Source: Motacilla alba alba
Taxonomy: Eukaryota; Chordata; Aves; Passeriformes; Motacillidae
Direction of reading: 5' to 3'
Length of the DNA stretch: 64,000 nucleotides
Assembly (NCBI RefSeq): GCF_015832195.1
Contig: NC_052017.1
Coordinates: 81,717,801-81,781,800 of the forward strand
Shown: piece by piece, positions 1-27,826 of the stretch
Position numbering within the stretch: the stretch's first letter is position 1
How the letters are laid out: each line of letters starts with the position of its first letter
Position numbers and translations under genes: made by a program
Notes under the pieces: model-generated
The model's database searches: none
What the model was told of the DNA's origin: nothing
The model's input: only the letters and a program-made list of their open reading frames with translations

Positions 1-15228
<15,228 letters not shown>

Positions 15229-15230
<2 letters not shown>

Positions 15231-15615
15231 CCCAGAGTCACGGAATGGGTCCGGCTGGAAGGGAGCACAGTGGTCCAGCCTCCCTGCTCAAGCAGACGCG
15301 TCCCAGAGCACGCGGTACGCGGTTGCGCCCTCACAGTTCTTGAAAATCTCCAGTGAGGGAGATCTCCAGTGAGGTTGCCCCTCTCTCGGCAACCTGTTCC
15401 AGTGTGTAGTCACTCACACAGGAAAGAGGTTCTTCCTCATGTTTAGGTAGAACTTTTGCATCAGTTGTTGCCCTTTGCTTCTTGTCCTCTTGCTTGGCAC
15501 GGCCAAGAAGAGCCTGGCTCCATCCCCTCGACAACTTTCCTTCAGATACTTAGGGACATTCATGAGGTTCCCTCTCACTTGTCTTCCCTTCATCTCCGTG
15601 AGCAGCTGGCGCAGC
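15229..15615 (-). mobile_element. CR1 LINE fragment
   Basis: Reverse-oriented CR1 3' region: TCACGGAATGGGTCCGGCTG near 15238, then GGCAACCTGTTCCAGTGTGT, then AAAGAGGTTCTTCCTCATGT, all diverged from the CR1 consensus I remember. Truncated and not coding. It abuts the TENT4A CpG island. It also holds a 16-bp tandem duplication (ATCTCCAGTGAGG units, about 15347-15375). Confidence 0.85.
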
Positions 15616-17440
15616 TGCAGCCCTGCCTCTGTGTTGGTTTCTCACAAATACTGCATTGTCTGACCCCTCCATGACACAGCTCATCCCTTTGGAGAAGTGT
15701 AGCCCAGTTCCCACAAAAATAAAAGGGTGGATTTTGAGGACTAATTCAGGGGAGAAGCAAGTACAGGCAGACCTCCCTTGGGGAGGCTGAGCAGTGGAGA
15801 CTGTGAGACTTAGCAGGGCCACTCTGCTCCCTGAGGGAAAGGGGAGGCCTGGGTGATGTGTCCAGGCAGTGCCATGCAGTTCATAACCAAGGGAAGGCTT
15901 TCCTTGGATTGGTAGCACCGAGACAGTGCTGCAAAGCACCACTTTTCTACTGTGTACTTCAGTTCTTATTAGGCTTGAGTCCAGGACTGTGGAAGGACAG
16001 GGAGACCGTGCCTCTTCCAAGGGGTGTCTCTAAGGGATGGGTTTCACATGCAGTGATCACTAAGTAAAATTGACACTGCTATTGGAATGGGATCAGACAC
16101 AGACGTGCTGTGATCTGAAGATGGGCTTTAACACCAGCATCCCAGAATTATGTCCGTAATGGTTCTCTTTCTAATCCAGTGAATTGCCTATTTCCTTGAG
16201 CAGCTTCAGTGTGCCTATGGATAGAGTGTCCTCTCCTGAGGTAGCCCCAGAAACTCCAGCAGTCTAGGACTCCCCAAACTGTTCAACAGAGCCCTTAATG
16301 TGGCTGCAGAACAGCACGGAGAAGAGTTGTCCCTGCATACAGCCAAATACTATCAGGGGATCGTAGCTAGAACAGCCCTCCAATGCAGTTGCACAGTACT
16401 TCTTGAATGAACTAGCTGCTGCAGAAGGTGAGAAAAGGAGAGGTCCTGCTCTCCATAATCCTGCTAATTCCTTTCCCTGCTGCCTTGCACAATCCCTGAT
16501 ATTGATCAGTGAGCCAATTTAACTTTTTAATTCAGAGAAGACCACTCTTGGAAGAAAAGTAATGGTTTTCAGCAGTTCATTTTGAATTAGCTTACTCTGT
16601 GATCAGAGGTGGCACTAAGGAGGGGGTGGAGAGAGGATGAGAGAACAAGACTGTAATTTGTTAGCAAACTATAACAGTGCTTGATGCAGTTGTATTCTCA
16701 ACTGCAAACTTAGACTTCAGAGCAAGGGAAACTGATATGAGGGGGACAGCCTAATATTTATTACCGGAAGTCATTCAGAAAAAGCAGGTCATTAATTTAT
16801 TTTTGTTAAGGAATAGGACTGTTTTCAGGACTAACAGCCAAAGTACACATAAAAGTACAAAATAAACTAATCAAACCCAAAGCACATGAAAGAGCTATTA
16901 ATTATTTCTCATGTAGAAGTATGTTCACCACAATTTCTTGCATGGTCAATGAAGTGTTCAGATCTTCAGCAGAGATTTCAACTTGAGTTACTGATAGCAG
17001 TCCCTTGCTTTATGGTTCATCTTCCAAAGGATTTTGGTTTGGTTTTGGTTTGGTTTTAATTGAACTTGAAACAAGACAAATAAACAGGCACCTTGGCTGT
17101 TCTTTTTATATAGATGCTGTAAGAAATAAACCAGAGAATTACACTGTCTCTTCTTTCAGCCCTGAATACTTTGCATTCTTGCCTCTGTGATGGCCTGGGT
17201 ACAGCAAGGAGAGGTGAGGATGGACAGTATTTCTGCAAGCATAGCTGCTGTGGTCTGCTAATGGTTGGAAGAGTTACTTTGTAGATCAGCTGTGAAATAT
17301 TGAGAAGGCTGAGGCACCTACAGAGCCAACATCTCAGTCTTTTTATTTCTGTGTTTTGACTTTTCATACATCCAGTAAAGGTCACATCTTCAACCTGCTG
17401 AGTTAAAACTCTTAAAATAAAGGAATACTGATCAGTGTTT
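15616..17440. other. Intergenic, upstream of TENT4A
   Basis: No coding exon or RNA gene could be supported. Short ORFs lack splice context or recognisable protein similarity. A TTTTGGTTTGG simple stretch lies at about 17033-17058. Confidence 0.6.
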
Positions 17441-17557
17441 TCATAGAATCATGGAATCACAGAGTGGTTTGCATTGGAAGGAACCTTAAAGATCACCTAA
17501 TTCCAGCCCTCCTGCCATAGGCAGGGATGCCTTCCACTAGACCAGGTTGCTGAAAGA
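17441..17557 (-). mobile_element. CR1 LINE 3'-end fragment
   Basis: Contains CATAGAATCATGGAATCACA, then GGAAGGAACCTTAAAGATCA and CTTCCACTAGACCAGGTTGC. This is the reverse complement of the CR1 tail, which ends in ATTCTATGA-type units. About 115 bp of heavily 5'-truncated element. Confidence 0.92.
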
Positions 17558-17967
17558 GGTGGAGGGGGAAACCAAACAGACACAATGGCCAATCTTATGA
17601 AGACCTTTCCAAGCTCAACAGTTTCATGACCTGTTTTCTTTGTTTGCTTCCCTGCCCTGCTGCCTTCTTTTAAAAGTTGGCTCTATCAAGAGGGCCTGAT
17701 TTGCTAAAATTATCTTCAACTTCATTTTCAGGTCTAAATGGTAAAGACCACTGCCTTGTAAGAGGCAGCAACTCTGAAACAGGTTTTGAATGAGGAGAGA
17801 CTTTCACCAATCCCAACACTGTATTGGAAGACGCTAGGCTGTTTCCTGCAGTAAACACAAAGAGAGTTGTCTCTCACTGGCTTAAGCTGTGTTAGACAGA
17901 ATTTCTGAAGCTGCAATAATTGTATGGGTTCAAGGCAGCAGATACTATGTAAGTGTAATAGAGAACA

Positions 17968-18036
17968 TGGGATGGATGGATGGATGGATGGATGGATGGA
18001 TGGATGGATGGATGGATGGATGGATGGGTGGATGGG
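17968..18036. repeat. (GGAT)n / (ATGG)n microsatellite
   Basis: About 17 near-perfect tetranucleotide units, with one GGGT variant unit near the right end. A long pure tetranucleotide array of this type is likely to vary in length between individuals. Confidence 0.97.
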
Positions 18037-18600
18037 CACAATGTGTTTGAAGGTCCACATTTTAAGTACTTGGAGAAGAAGGAAATCTCTGAGAAATCTA
18101 TAAGCGATAATTTGATAATACACCAATTCCTTTATCTCATGATGATTTGTCAAAGCTTGTAGCACATCACTGAAATATGTCTGCAAAAAAGGAGGTATTA
18201 CATGTTTCCTACATAAATGTGTACAATATGGAGAAATAATACCCAGTGGTCTGTTGTGGCACAATGACAAGAAAGATTATCATCTTCTAACATCAGCTTT
18301 TTTGCTCCTCTTTTTCTAGCCTCTCCAGTGAGAAATCTAAATAAAGCATGTTCTAATCTTGTCTCCTTAAGTGAGAATTTCCTTCTAAAAGTAGAAAGTG
18401 AGGACTTCCTTTGCAAGGATTACATTTTTTTTAAGTCTTGTTGATTTTAATTCAGCTGTTCTTTACTGAGTGAAACTCCACACTGAAGATTAAATTCTCA
18501 GAATGTTTGGAAGTACAGTTTGGATCAAAAATATCCTTTCTTTTCAATAAAGCTTTGTTCCCACTGTTGAATTTGTGAGAATGCAGGTAATTAAAAGTCT

Positions 18601-19106
18601 CCCCCTATACTTGGCACTGGTGAGGCTGCACCTTGAATCCTGTGACCCCTCAAAGTTCTGAGCCCCTCACATCAGGAAGGATGTTGAGGTGCTGGAGCAA
18701 GTCCAGAAGAGGGCATCAAAACTGATGAAGGGTCTGGAGCATGAATTCCATAAGGAATGACTGAGGGGGCTCAGGTTTTTCAGCCTGCAGAAAAGGAGGC
18801 TCAGAGGTGATCTTATAACTCTCTTCAACTGCCTGAAAGGAGCGTGTAGGCAGGTGGGGGTTGATCTCTTCACTGGCAGCACGAGAGGATACAGCATCAA
18901 GCTGTGCCAGGGGAGGTTTAGGTTGGACATTAGGAGTAATCGCTTCACAGAAGGGGTGATTAGGCATTGGAATGGGCTGCCCAGGGAGGTAGTGGAGTCA
19001 CCATCCCTAGAGGTGACTCTTTTGCAGCATTTGTAGCCCATAGCCATTCACTCAAGACTCAATGATCCTTGAGGGTCCCTTCCAACTCAGAATATTCTGT
19101 GGTTCT
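18601..19106 (+). mobile_element. CR1 LINE 3' fragment
   Basis: Forward CR1: ACTGGTGAGGCTGCACCTTG, then GTGCTGGAGCAAGTCCAGAA, GCTGTGCCAGGGGAGGTTTA, CTGCCCAGGGAGGTAGTGGA and GGGTCCCTTCCAACTCAGAA near the end. This covers the end of the reverse-transcriptase ORF and the 3' UTR. The frame is broken. About 500 bp. Confidence 0.95.
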
Positions 19107-22100
19107 CTGGTGGGATGGATAGAGAAGGCACAGAGACTAGGCCTCAGCAGTATATCTGACCACCATACTCATTCCTGATGAACGTAAAAAGAGGAAAGAA
19201 ATTAACAAATCAAGGTCTCAAGCTAGATAGGGGTGTGAGAGAAAGTCTGTCTTGCTGAAGGAGGTGCATCTCTAACAAGTGACCTTCAGAGTGTGCTAGT
19301 CACCAGGAGATAATGTTGGGGAGGAGGTAACAAGGAGACAGTTTCCTTAGCTGCACTATCATCACTTTTTCTTTTCTTTTCTTTTTTATTTTCTCAGTAA
19401 ATACATTCCTGAATGGGAGAGTGGAGATACAACTTCCATGTCTCAAATGTAAATGATCACAACAGGGAGACAAGTAGAAATCCAAAACATCACTTTCTGG
19501 TTCTAACAAGGTATGATTTGGGGCATTCTTTTAATCTGTTGTCTGGAAATGCAGGCTTTTACCTTCTTCAAAATGGCTTGTGTCTCCCATTACAGAAGGC
19601 CAGGCATGAGTAACCCTGAACAGGCTTAAACTATGTTATATTTTGTCCCTTAAACCTTCTACTTGGCTGAGTCCTTCCTCTCTTCAAGGCTCTAAGTCCT
19701 CTTCTGATGAACCATAAGCATCAGCCAAATTTAAGTTGTTGAGGTATATTCTGAGCCAATTAAAGTACAGAGCCTGAAACAGCTGTCAACCACCAGCCAT
19801 CTCCTCTTTCCACCCTGTCTTCCTTGCTCTTACAAGGGCTGCCAGCCCTGTGTCAGAGAAGCTGAGCACATGATAAATCAGCAGCTGAACAGCTGCAGCT
19901 TCCAGCCAGGCATGTCCATGCACATGAAAATCCTTCTCTAGCTGCCTACATGGAATAGCTGTGTGGTAAATGGAGAAAGCGTGGGAGGAGGTTCACAAGC
20001 CATTCCGTTCCCTTTGCATGCAGGGTGGGATCAGAGTGGGAGAGGGTGTACGGACAGCCGGGTGTGATTCTTGCCTCACACTGCTGGATGTGTGTCAACG
20101 CTTCTGGCGGGAACTCTGCCTCGGAGACCTTTCATCACTCTGTGCACGGTATGGATGTGCAATACTACAACAGGAGCAAGGTAAAGGTGCCGCCTTGACA
20201 TTCCCACAGTCTATTTCCCTTGCTATATTTGGGACTCTGATAGAGATTACTTTCAAGAGTCTGCTTTATTATGAATGTCTATCTTGGCTTGTTACACAGT
20301 ACTTAAATACTTAACACAGCATATTTTTACAGTATTCGGTGACACATTAAATTCCTCTGTATCAAGGATGTTCTATAAAAGTTTTGAAGTTGTTCTTGTG
20401 TTCTGTTTTGTTTCTTTTAGTCATTCAGAGAAGGTTTGGGAGCATACAGGTTTTGGAAGGTTTGTTTTTTAACTCAGGGATTGGGAATTCTGCCTTTGAG
20501 ACGTCATTTTTCATAAGAGAGGATGTTCTGCCAGCAGTAACACTTAATCGAAGATAAATCTCACAGACTTTTTTTCTTCAAAGCTTTATATAGATATGAA
20601 ATTAAATTGTGATAACAAGCACAAAGAGGGTTTTAAGAATAATTTTAGCTGTAGAAAATACTCTACGAGAGAGATCATAAACAAATTAAGTTTATGCTAA
20701 ATATCTATAAAGCTTTTGAAAGTACTTTTCTAAGTGGGATCCGTGGAGTTGTATGAAATCAGATGCTCTGTCTTTCTGTCCTGGTTAACACAGAGCCCTG
20801 CAAAGAGTTGCTTTTGTCAGAAGGGATGCTTGCCTTTGAATGACAGGTTGAGAGAACATATTAAGGCCACTCTCATGGAAGTTCATAGTAATAAACTGGT
20901 TAGAATTCCTCCCTTACTTGTGTTTCCAATCTAGGTGGTCCCAGGGTCATCTTTATGTTGTCACTCTCCAGGCTGCTGTGGAGGACAGCTGAGGGCATGC
21001 AGAACATGTTGTGTGAATCCTGGCAGAGGGGAGTGATGCCAACTCACAGTGTGGTTGCATGTGCACTAGTATGGAAGGAAAGAGGAGATCTGGCTAGACT
21101 GTCTTCTAGGAGAAGAATCTATAAGTAATGCATTGTTCTCCTAGGAACGATATTAGAATAAAAAACTCTTTCATCATATCTGCTGGGTGTAAGCTTTCTG
21201 CTGGGGAGAAGACAAGGGGACAAGCTGTGAGAAAGCAGATGTAAAAGTCACTTAGTGAGGATGTCCCCTGGAACCCTGATCTGCCATGTTAGCATGGCAA
21301 TCAGACAGGGCACCAGCTGCTTCTGTACTAAACCTGGAAGGATCATTTATGCATAGCAGAACGACCGTGGTTAGAATTAAGGTTACATCAGGTGTCAGCA
21401 AAAACTATCATTGTGAAAAATGTAGCCCACTTTTATTAGATTCCATGCCAGATCAAAGCCGTATTTGATCTTGTACAGATTTTGAGAAGATAATTTATCT
21501 CGCATGATCAGCTGGCTAAGTATTTATTATTGGTTCATCCTGCCCACTGGTCCTCAGCTATAGGCAGCACAGGCACATACCTACACGAATTCACTCTTTA
21601 AATAGAAACTGCTCTATTTCAATGCACCTCCCTCTCCTTAAGTATATCTATGTCCTGCATCTCCACCTTCAAAGCTATTATTTTTAACTGTTCTTGGGCC
21701 ACAATTAAATCACTTGGACGTCTCAGGAAGGAGATTTCCATAAGAGAAACAGCTTTTTGCCAATATAAAACTGCTGACCTGAACTGTATTTTGCATTGGA
21801 CCGTGGATAAGTTAGCAGAGAAGTACAGAAGATCAAAGGAGAGCAAGATTTTTTGGCAGGGTTTTTAACTAAAACTGATGTGCAGCAGCTGTAGTATAGA
21901 TTAGATAGGGACTGATAAGAAAGAATAATATGGTTTAGTTGGTCCTTTAGGATGAGGGTAGGAACAAAGACAGTAAAAGCATGCATCTGTAAGAGAACAT
22001 GACTGGCAATTTTATTTGATGTAGAGAAATATCTGGACTAGGAATAAGAGGAGCAAAAGAGTTGGAGTGGTCAGATGCAGGTGTTGGCCAGGGGGCTCGG

Positions 22101-22577
22101 AAAACTGTCAGAGTGAAGGCTCATCAGGCAGCACACACATGTCCTTTTGCTCTTTGAGGGACCTAAAATCAAGGCCAGGAACCAGAAGAGTATTCAGGCA
22201 TCTCTCCCTTAGACTTCCTACAAGCACTCCAAATTTCTTGCACCAAATCCTCCTATGGGTCCTATCCTGTGGTACAATACTGGAATCGTATAGCACTCTA
22301 CAACTTTCTCTGCCTTCCTTGAGTAATAAAAACCAGCCTCACCATCAGTTCTTTCCAGTGCATGGACAGACTGTGGACAGACATCAGCTGGGACTTCTCC
22401 AGGACTTCTTTAGCTTGTCAGTACCATTTCACCTTGGGACCTTACACACATGCAGTCCAACAGACATGCCTTTGGGATCCTGGAGGCTGTAGATGAACAG
22501 AACATGCCTGGGCATTCCAAACCCCCCTTGTGATGGCAGTGCCAGTATCTCCTGTCTGTGGGTATCAGCAGTGGCTC
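19107..22577. other. Intergenic, no gene seen
   Basis: AT-rich unique sequence without a supported gene. ORFs here are short and lack family resemblance or splice context on both strands. A pyrimidine-rich stretch lies at 19365-19395. Confidence 0.6.
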
Positions 22578-23335
22578 ACACAGAATTGTTTAGATTGGAA
22601 AAGACCTGGTCCGACCAGGTCCGATCGAGTCCGACCTTTAACCCAGCACTGCCAGGTCCACTACTAAACTGTGCCACATCTACACATCTTTGAAATACTT
22701 CCAGGATCCCTTCAGGGAGTCAACCCTTGGTGACTCCACCAGTTCCCCAGGCAGTCTGTGCCAATGCTTGACAACCCCTTCAGTGAAGAATTTTTTCCTA
22801 ATAGCCAATCTAAAACTCCCCTGGTGCAGATCGAGGCCTCAACATCCTGTAACTTATTACCTGGGAGGAGACACCAACTCCCAGCTGGCTACACCCTCCT
22901 TTCAGGCAGTTCTAGAGAGTGATATTGTCATCCCTGAGCCTCCTTTTCTCCAGGCTAAATAATTCCAGCTCCCTCAGATGCTCCTCATATTGTGCTCCAG
23001 ACCCCCAGACCCTTCCCCACTCCATTGTCCTTGCTCCAGCACCTCAATGTCCTTGTTGTAGTGAGGGCTCCAGAACTGAGCACAGGATTTGAGTACTCAC
23101 CAGTGCCAAGCAGAGGGGGAGGATCACTGCCCTAATGCTGCTGGCCACGCTATTGCTGATACAGGCCAGGATGCCATTGGCTTTCTTGGCCACCTGGGCA
23201 CACTTTGGCTCATGATCAGCTGACTGTTGACCAGCACCCCCAGGGCCTTTTCCGATGCTCAGCTTTCCAGCCACTCTTCCCCCAACTTCTGGTGTTGCAG
23301 GGGGTTGTTGTGATCCAAGGGCAGAACCCATCATA
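22578..23335 (-). mobile_element. CR1 LINE fragment with relic of reverse-transcriptase C-terminus
   Basis: Reverse-oriented CR1 of about 760 bp, starting with the tail-like CACACAGAATTGTTTAGATT. On the minus strand the region 23260-23050 translates to CAQVAKKANGILACISNSVA and following residues, which match the end of the CR1 ORF2 product (VAKKANGILACI-NSVASR type). It is interrupted and 5'-truncated, so not active. Confidence 0.92.
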
Positions 23336-26300
23336 GTGAACATGATAATTACCTGCAATAGCAGATTCCATTCCACAACCATGCAAACTGGGTTAAGGAA
23401 TCTGTTCATAATATTAGTCTCTAATCTCAGCAAACATGGGCTTCATGGTAAGTCTATGCCTCTGAGCTCCTGGGCTCATAAGCTCTATGGACACGCAGGT
23501 AACATTGAAGAAACAACATTCATTTGTTGTGGTGAGAGCAGAAAAGGCATGAGGAAGGGTGAAAGGCCAGCATTTCAGCAGATTAGGATTTTTGATAGCC
23601 TGAGGTTACTGTGCTTAGTTTAAGATAGCAATATATCTGTTGCTCCCTCCAGGCAGGTCATGGGCCAGAGCAAGGAGAAGCTGCCATTCCTGCTGCCATG
23701 TGCCAAGCTGAAGCTCCTATGTAGCTTTGTGATGGGGCAGCTTTGTTTTTACCCACGCCTCAGATTCACCACTGGCTCAAAGCATCCAGAAGCCTAGAAA
23801 CAGTTCCAGGTTCCTGCAGTGAGGCTTCACAGGCTGGTGATCCTCTCCACTGAGTCCAGGCAGTTCATTGATGATTCTAGTGCTTCTTGGCTGACTGAGA
23901 GGTCTGACAGCCCTGCAGCCAGGAGCCTGCCTTGGAGTAGTCTGACCTCTACAGCTCCAATTGAAGATCTCTGCCATCGTTGCTGACAGGTGACACTTGC
24001 AATGGGATAGGCTTTACTTGCAGAGTCTCCTGCAGAACTCATGGTGGTGTATGGACTGATGCTGGCAAGCAGATAGGTATTCATTCTGTGCACAGAAACA
24101 TAAAAGTTAGAGCTTTTTCCTTCAATATGGTAGCGAGGATGCATGGACCTCCTTCTCCTGGGAAACAAGTTAATTTGACACAAGACAGATGTGGCTCCAC
24201 GCCTGCCTGGTGGGACATGGAAGAGCTCTTTTCATCCGCAGGCTGTAGCTGTTTTCTCATTCAGGGTTGCCTGGTGATAGCTATGAAGTTTATCCCAGCT
24301 GGTTCCTCATGAGGTGGTGACAGACATGGTCCATGAGACTTATTTTTGTTGGATGAAAATAATCAGTGTAGACGAATCAGTCCCGCTGCCCTCTAGTGGG
24401 GACCCTCTCTTGATCCTTCTCTTCCATAACTTTGAGAACTGTACACAGTATCAGTCTGTACCCACACTACCCTGTGAGATGCTTCAGGAGTTCCATCACA
24501 TAAATCTATGGCTGACTCTTGGCTGTGAAGTGCAGACCCCTTCAGAGTCTTCCCTTGAACTGGATCTGTTACGGGTAGACAGGGGAACATACAAGGATCT
24601 GTCCTGAAGATGTGGAAGCTGCCTTTTTCACCTTTTGCCCTGTATTTCTTCCTGCTGTTTTCTGCTTTCAGTATCCTTGTGACAAGTGAAATCCTTTCCC
24701 TGCCCTGAGTGTGGTATGTTTCTTGTTGAGGACATGTTACGGTTAACCACACACTACTTGGCTTTGCAATATGACTCTGTTGCCTGGTGCTGGCCTGGAA
24801 ACCATCTGTTACTACTAGCAATGGCTCTGGCATAGGGCTAGGAGACAGGGTGGAAGTGGTTTGACCTTGATTATACCATATAGGATAGACAGCTCTGCCT
24901 CAGCTTTCTACGCAGCTACAAAGAACAATTTCTTGACATTTTTACTGCATGGCATAATTCTTAGCTGGGCCTGATTCAAACTCTCTCATTCAGTTTGAAC
25001 TCTCTCATTTGGGCCACATGGAAACCAGCAAGAATTACTGACAAAATGTTTTGATCTCACAGGAATTATATCTCCAGTTACCCACATGGAAGAAAAAATT
25101 GTCTGTGATGTCTCGGGGCAGATCTCATCTATCATCCTGGAAAGTTTCAAATTGGATCTGCTAGAACAAAATATTTACAGTATACATTAGGAAAGATAAA
25201 ACCTTTTCTAGATCAAGTAGAGCTCTGGCTGAATGCCCAGCCTTGCTGCCAAACAGCTGGCCTTGCTGTTGGACAGAGTAGGAAGAGGCAGTATGTTTCT
25301 CTGGAAAAATCTGTACAGAGGCTAACAAAGATAAGGAGCCTTGTCCCTGAAAATGAAAATTACCTGTAGTCTTCATGACTATCCATTCCAAATCCTTACT
25401 GGAGAGCCTTTCAGAAAACTGATTTACTTAAATTGAAAGCCCATTCATAGGCTGTTGTTTAAAATGCCTTTGGAGATGTGTGTTCCTAGGCTAAAATATT
25501 TGGTGTTATGGAAAGCAATCTCTAGAAACAATAGAGCTGTGTTATGTATTTTGTATTTTCACCTACATCTTATGCTACAGTCATCTACTTTAAAACATAT
25601 TTAAGTTGAAAATACCTAATAAATGCAGAACCCAACTTTTCTGGTCAGTATCAGCACTTGCCTTTTAGCTCCTCCTGTAAACAGTGCTTTGCAAAAATTC
25701 ACCATCACAAACACAAACAATTCTATGATAAAGAGTTTCAATATTATTAAAAGAAAAAGCAAAAAACCCAGACCAAAAGCCAACCAACCAAAAAAAAAAC
25801 AACAACAACAACAAAAAAAAAACCCCACCCAAACAAATAAACACAAAACATAAAAAAACCACCCCAAAATAAAACTTTGCTCTGGGTAAGCAATCTTTTC
25901 TCCACAGGAAACTCTCTAGGAACCCCTCTTATTATCAGTTCATGAGAAAGTCCATAAATTCAATGTGTGTAAAACAATGTTACATTAATAAATCATTGAA
26001 TGGAATTTTTCCCCTGGTGTTGTTTATTGTTTTTTTTGTTTTAACTGAAGGTGTTGAGTGAAAATCTGAGGCAAGAACATACTAAATATACCAGTAGCCA
26101 GGATAGAGCTGCAGGCCTCTCAGAATTTTGCATTTCCAAGTGCTGTCAGCTGTGGAGGTCGAGGACCCAGGGCCACTAGCTGGATGACCTCCATGTCTGA
26201 GCACAGTTAGGGTGGATTCAAACTGTGTCTCCATGCACACGTGGGCTGGTGCCTCCAAGTGCAGTGACTGAGGAGACTGAGATCCAGGGACAGCTACTGG

Positions 26301-27404
26301 GCAGACTGGGTGCCTGAGCCCAGCTGCTGGAGGCATCCACTTTGTACATTTGTATTGACATATTTCCCAGAAACGGACAAAAAGTTTCCAAGCCCAAACA
26401 AAAAGTTGTAAGCCCCTGAAAGGCTGAATTAAAAAATGCTCTGGATGGGTTTCCATCTTTCCTGGCCTCTTTGGCTGAGTGCTGTGACACCAAAGGAGGG
26501 TCTATGCACTAAGTGCTGGCAAGGTCTAGCTATCAGTAACTTTGTAGAGGATGGTGTCTCTTACTGAGGGCTGCCATGATGGGGGCCGGAGGGAAAAGAG
26601 GATGATGAGCAGGAAGGTTAGCACTCCTTGTTGTTCTACATGTTGTGCAACACAGACACAGATGGCTGGTGCAGACCTTTGCTGGTAATTTATTCATGCT
26701 TGTTTGGGAGTGCATTCTTGTCTGCTTCCAGGGTCCCTGAGCTGGAGGAGAGGACTTTCTTTGAACTTGCTGCTGTGAGTAACAATTTCTGCTCTAGGCA
26801 GTGCTTAGAGGGGACTGGAAACTATGATGCAATAGGTACCCAGTAAGCCCACATCTGTGCAATGCCACAATAAGACAATTGAGAGCACTGTTAGACTAGA
26901 TTTTATATGTTAGAAAATGTTAGATAATAATTTCATGTTTCTAATTAGCCGAGTGTTAATGAAGACACAAAGTGGCAGAAGATGACAGTATAACTTGATG
27001 AAAAATAAGGCAGTTTGTCATCTGCAGTGCTACTAGCAATTTATCTTTTTTTGATCTGATGCAGAAACAAGAACATTCAAGAAGATCTCTGAGGTTTAGC
27101 CACAGTAGCAGATGGGGTTGCATCTGCAAAGGAGATTGTTTTGTCTGCTTTGAATTGAAATTAAAAGCTGTTGCAATGACAATTCATCTAGTATGAAGAA
27201 TTAGGAAACAAAGTACAATTACTTTGGGGTTTTTTACTTTTAATAGTAACCATTTAAAGAGTAGTAATTATAGCATATTAAGCATTGAAGTCTGGAATGT
27301 CTACATTGCATGGCAATTTCAGTTTAGGAAAATCACTTAAAGCTATTAACAAAAGACTTTTCCTACAAGTGCCATGTTAGTGTTTTATTTTGAACTTTAA
27401 AAAA
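23336..27404. other. Intergenic, no gene seen
   Basis: No supported gene. An A-rich stretch with AAC/AAACA interruptions lies at 25743-25865. The segment 26080-26600 is moderately GC-rich with ORFs of 91 and 124 codons on the minus strand, but I recognise neither and see no conserved motif. Confidence 0.55.
25743..25865. repeat. A-rich low-complexity tract
   Basis: Runs of A interrupted by C (AACAACAACAAC and A-run blocks). Hydrophobic Phe/Cys-rich ORFs on the opposite strand are translations of this tract and not genes. Confidence 0.85.
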
Positions 27405-27826
27405 TACAAACATTTTATCGGGCTTGCACAGCAAGATTTTGGTAATAGGGGGGCTACAGGGGTGGCTTTTGTGAGAAGCTGCCAGAAGCATCTGCCATGT
27501 CCAGCAGAACCAATGCCAGCCAGCTCTAATACAGACCTATCAACGGCCAAGGCTGAACTCAGCAGTGATGGTGGTGGCATTGCTGGGATAACAGTTAAAA
27601 AGCAGCAAAAAAACCTGCAAGTGGAGGGAGGAGTGAGAATATGTGAAAGGAGCAGCTATGCAGACACCAAGGTGCTCAAGGAAGGAGGGGTGAGGAGGTG
27701 CTCCAGGTGCCAGAGCTGAGATTCCCTTGCAGGCATGGTGAGGCAGCTGCGCCCCTGCAGCCCACAGAAGTCCATAATGGAGCAGAGATCCACCTGCAGC
27801 CCGAGGAGGACTCCACACTAGAGTAG
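27405..27826 (+). mobile_element. Endogenous retrovirus LTR fragment (family A, plus)
   Basis: Homologous to the 5' part of the minus-strand LTR at 31171-32208. Shared landmarks include GGGGGCTACAGGGGTG, the AAGCTGC-AGAAGC region, GCCAATGCCAGC, GCAGACACCAAG and GAGATCCAC-TGCAGCC, in the same order. The right part of the LTR is missing. No gag or pol sequence is seen beside it, so it is a decayed, truncated solo LTR. Confidence 0.8.

Noticed and set aside
17734..18270. 178-codon minus-strand ORF with a repeated IHPS motif
   Set aside because: The repeat is the translation of the GGAT microsatellite; the flanks have no recognisable protein similarity.
23044..23433. 129-codon minus-strand ORF with VAKKANGILACI-like sequence
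   Set aside because: Not a host gene: it is a degraded piece of the CR1 reverse-transcriptase ORF and is annotated as part of the CR1 copy.
25616..25867. Hydrophobic minus-strand ORF rich in Phe, Cys and Leu, resembling a membrane protein
   Set aside because: It is the translation of an A-rich low-complexity tract read on the opposite strand.
26082..26493. ORFs of 124 and 91 codons on the minus strand at 26.1-26.5 kb
   Set aside because: No recognised family, no conserved motif, no convincing splice context. Possibly an old unrecognised repeat; not strong enough to annotate as a gene.
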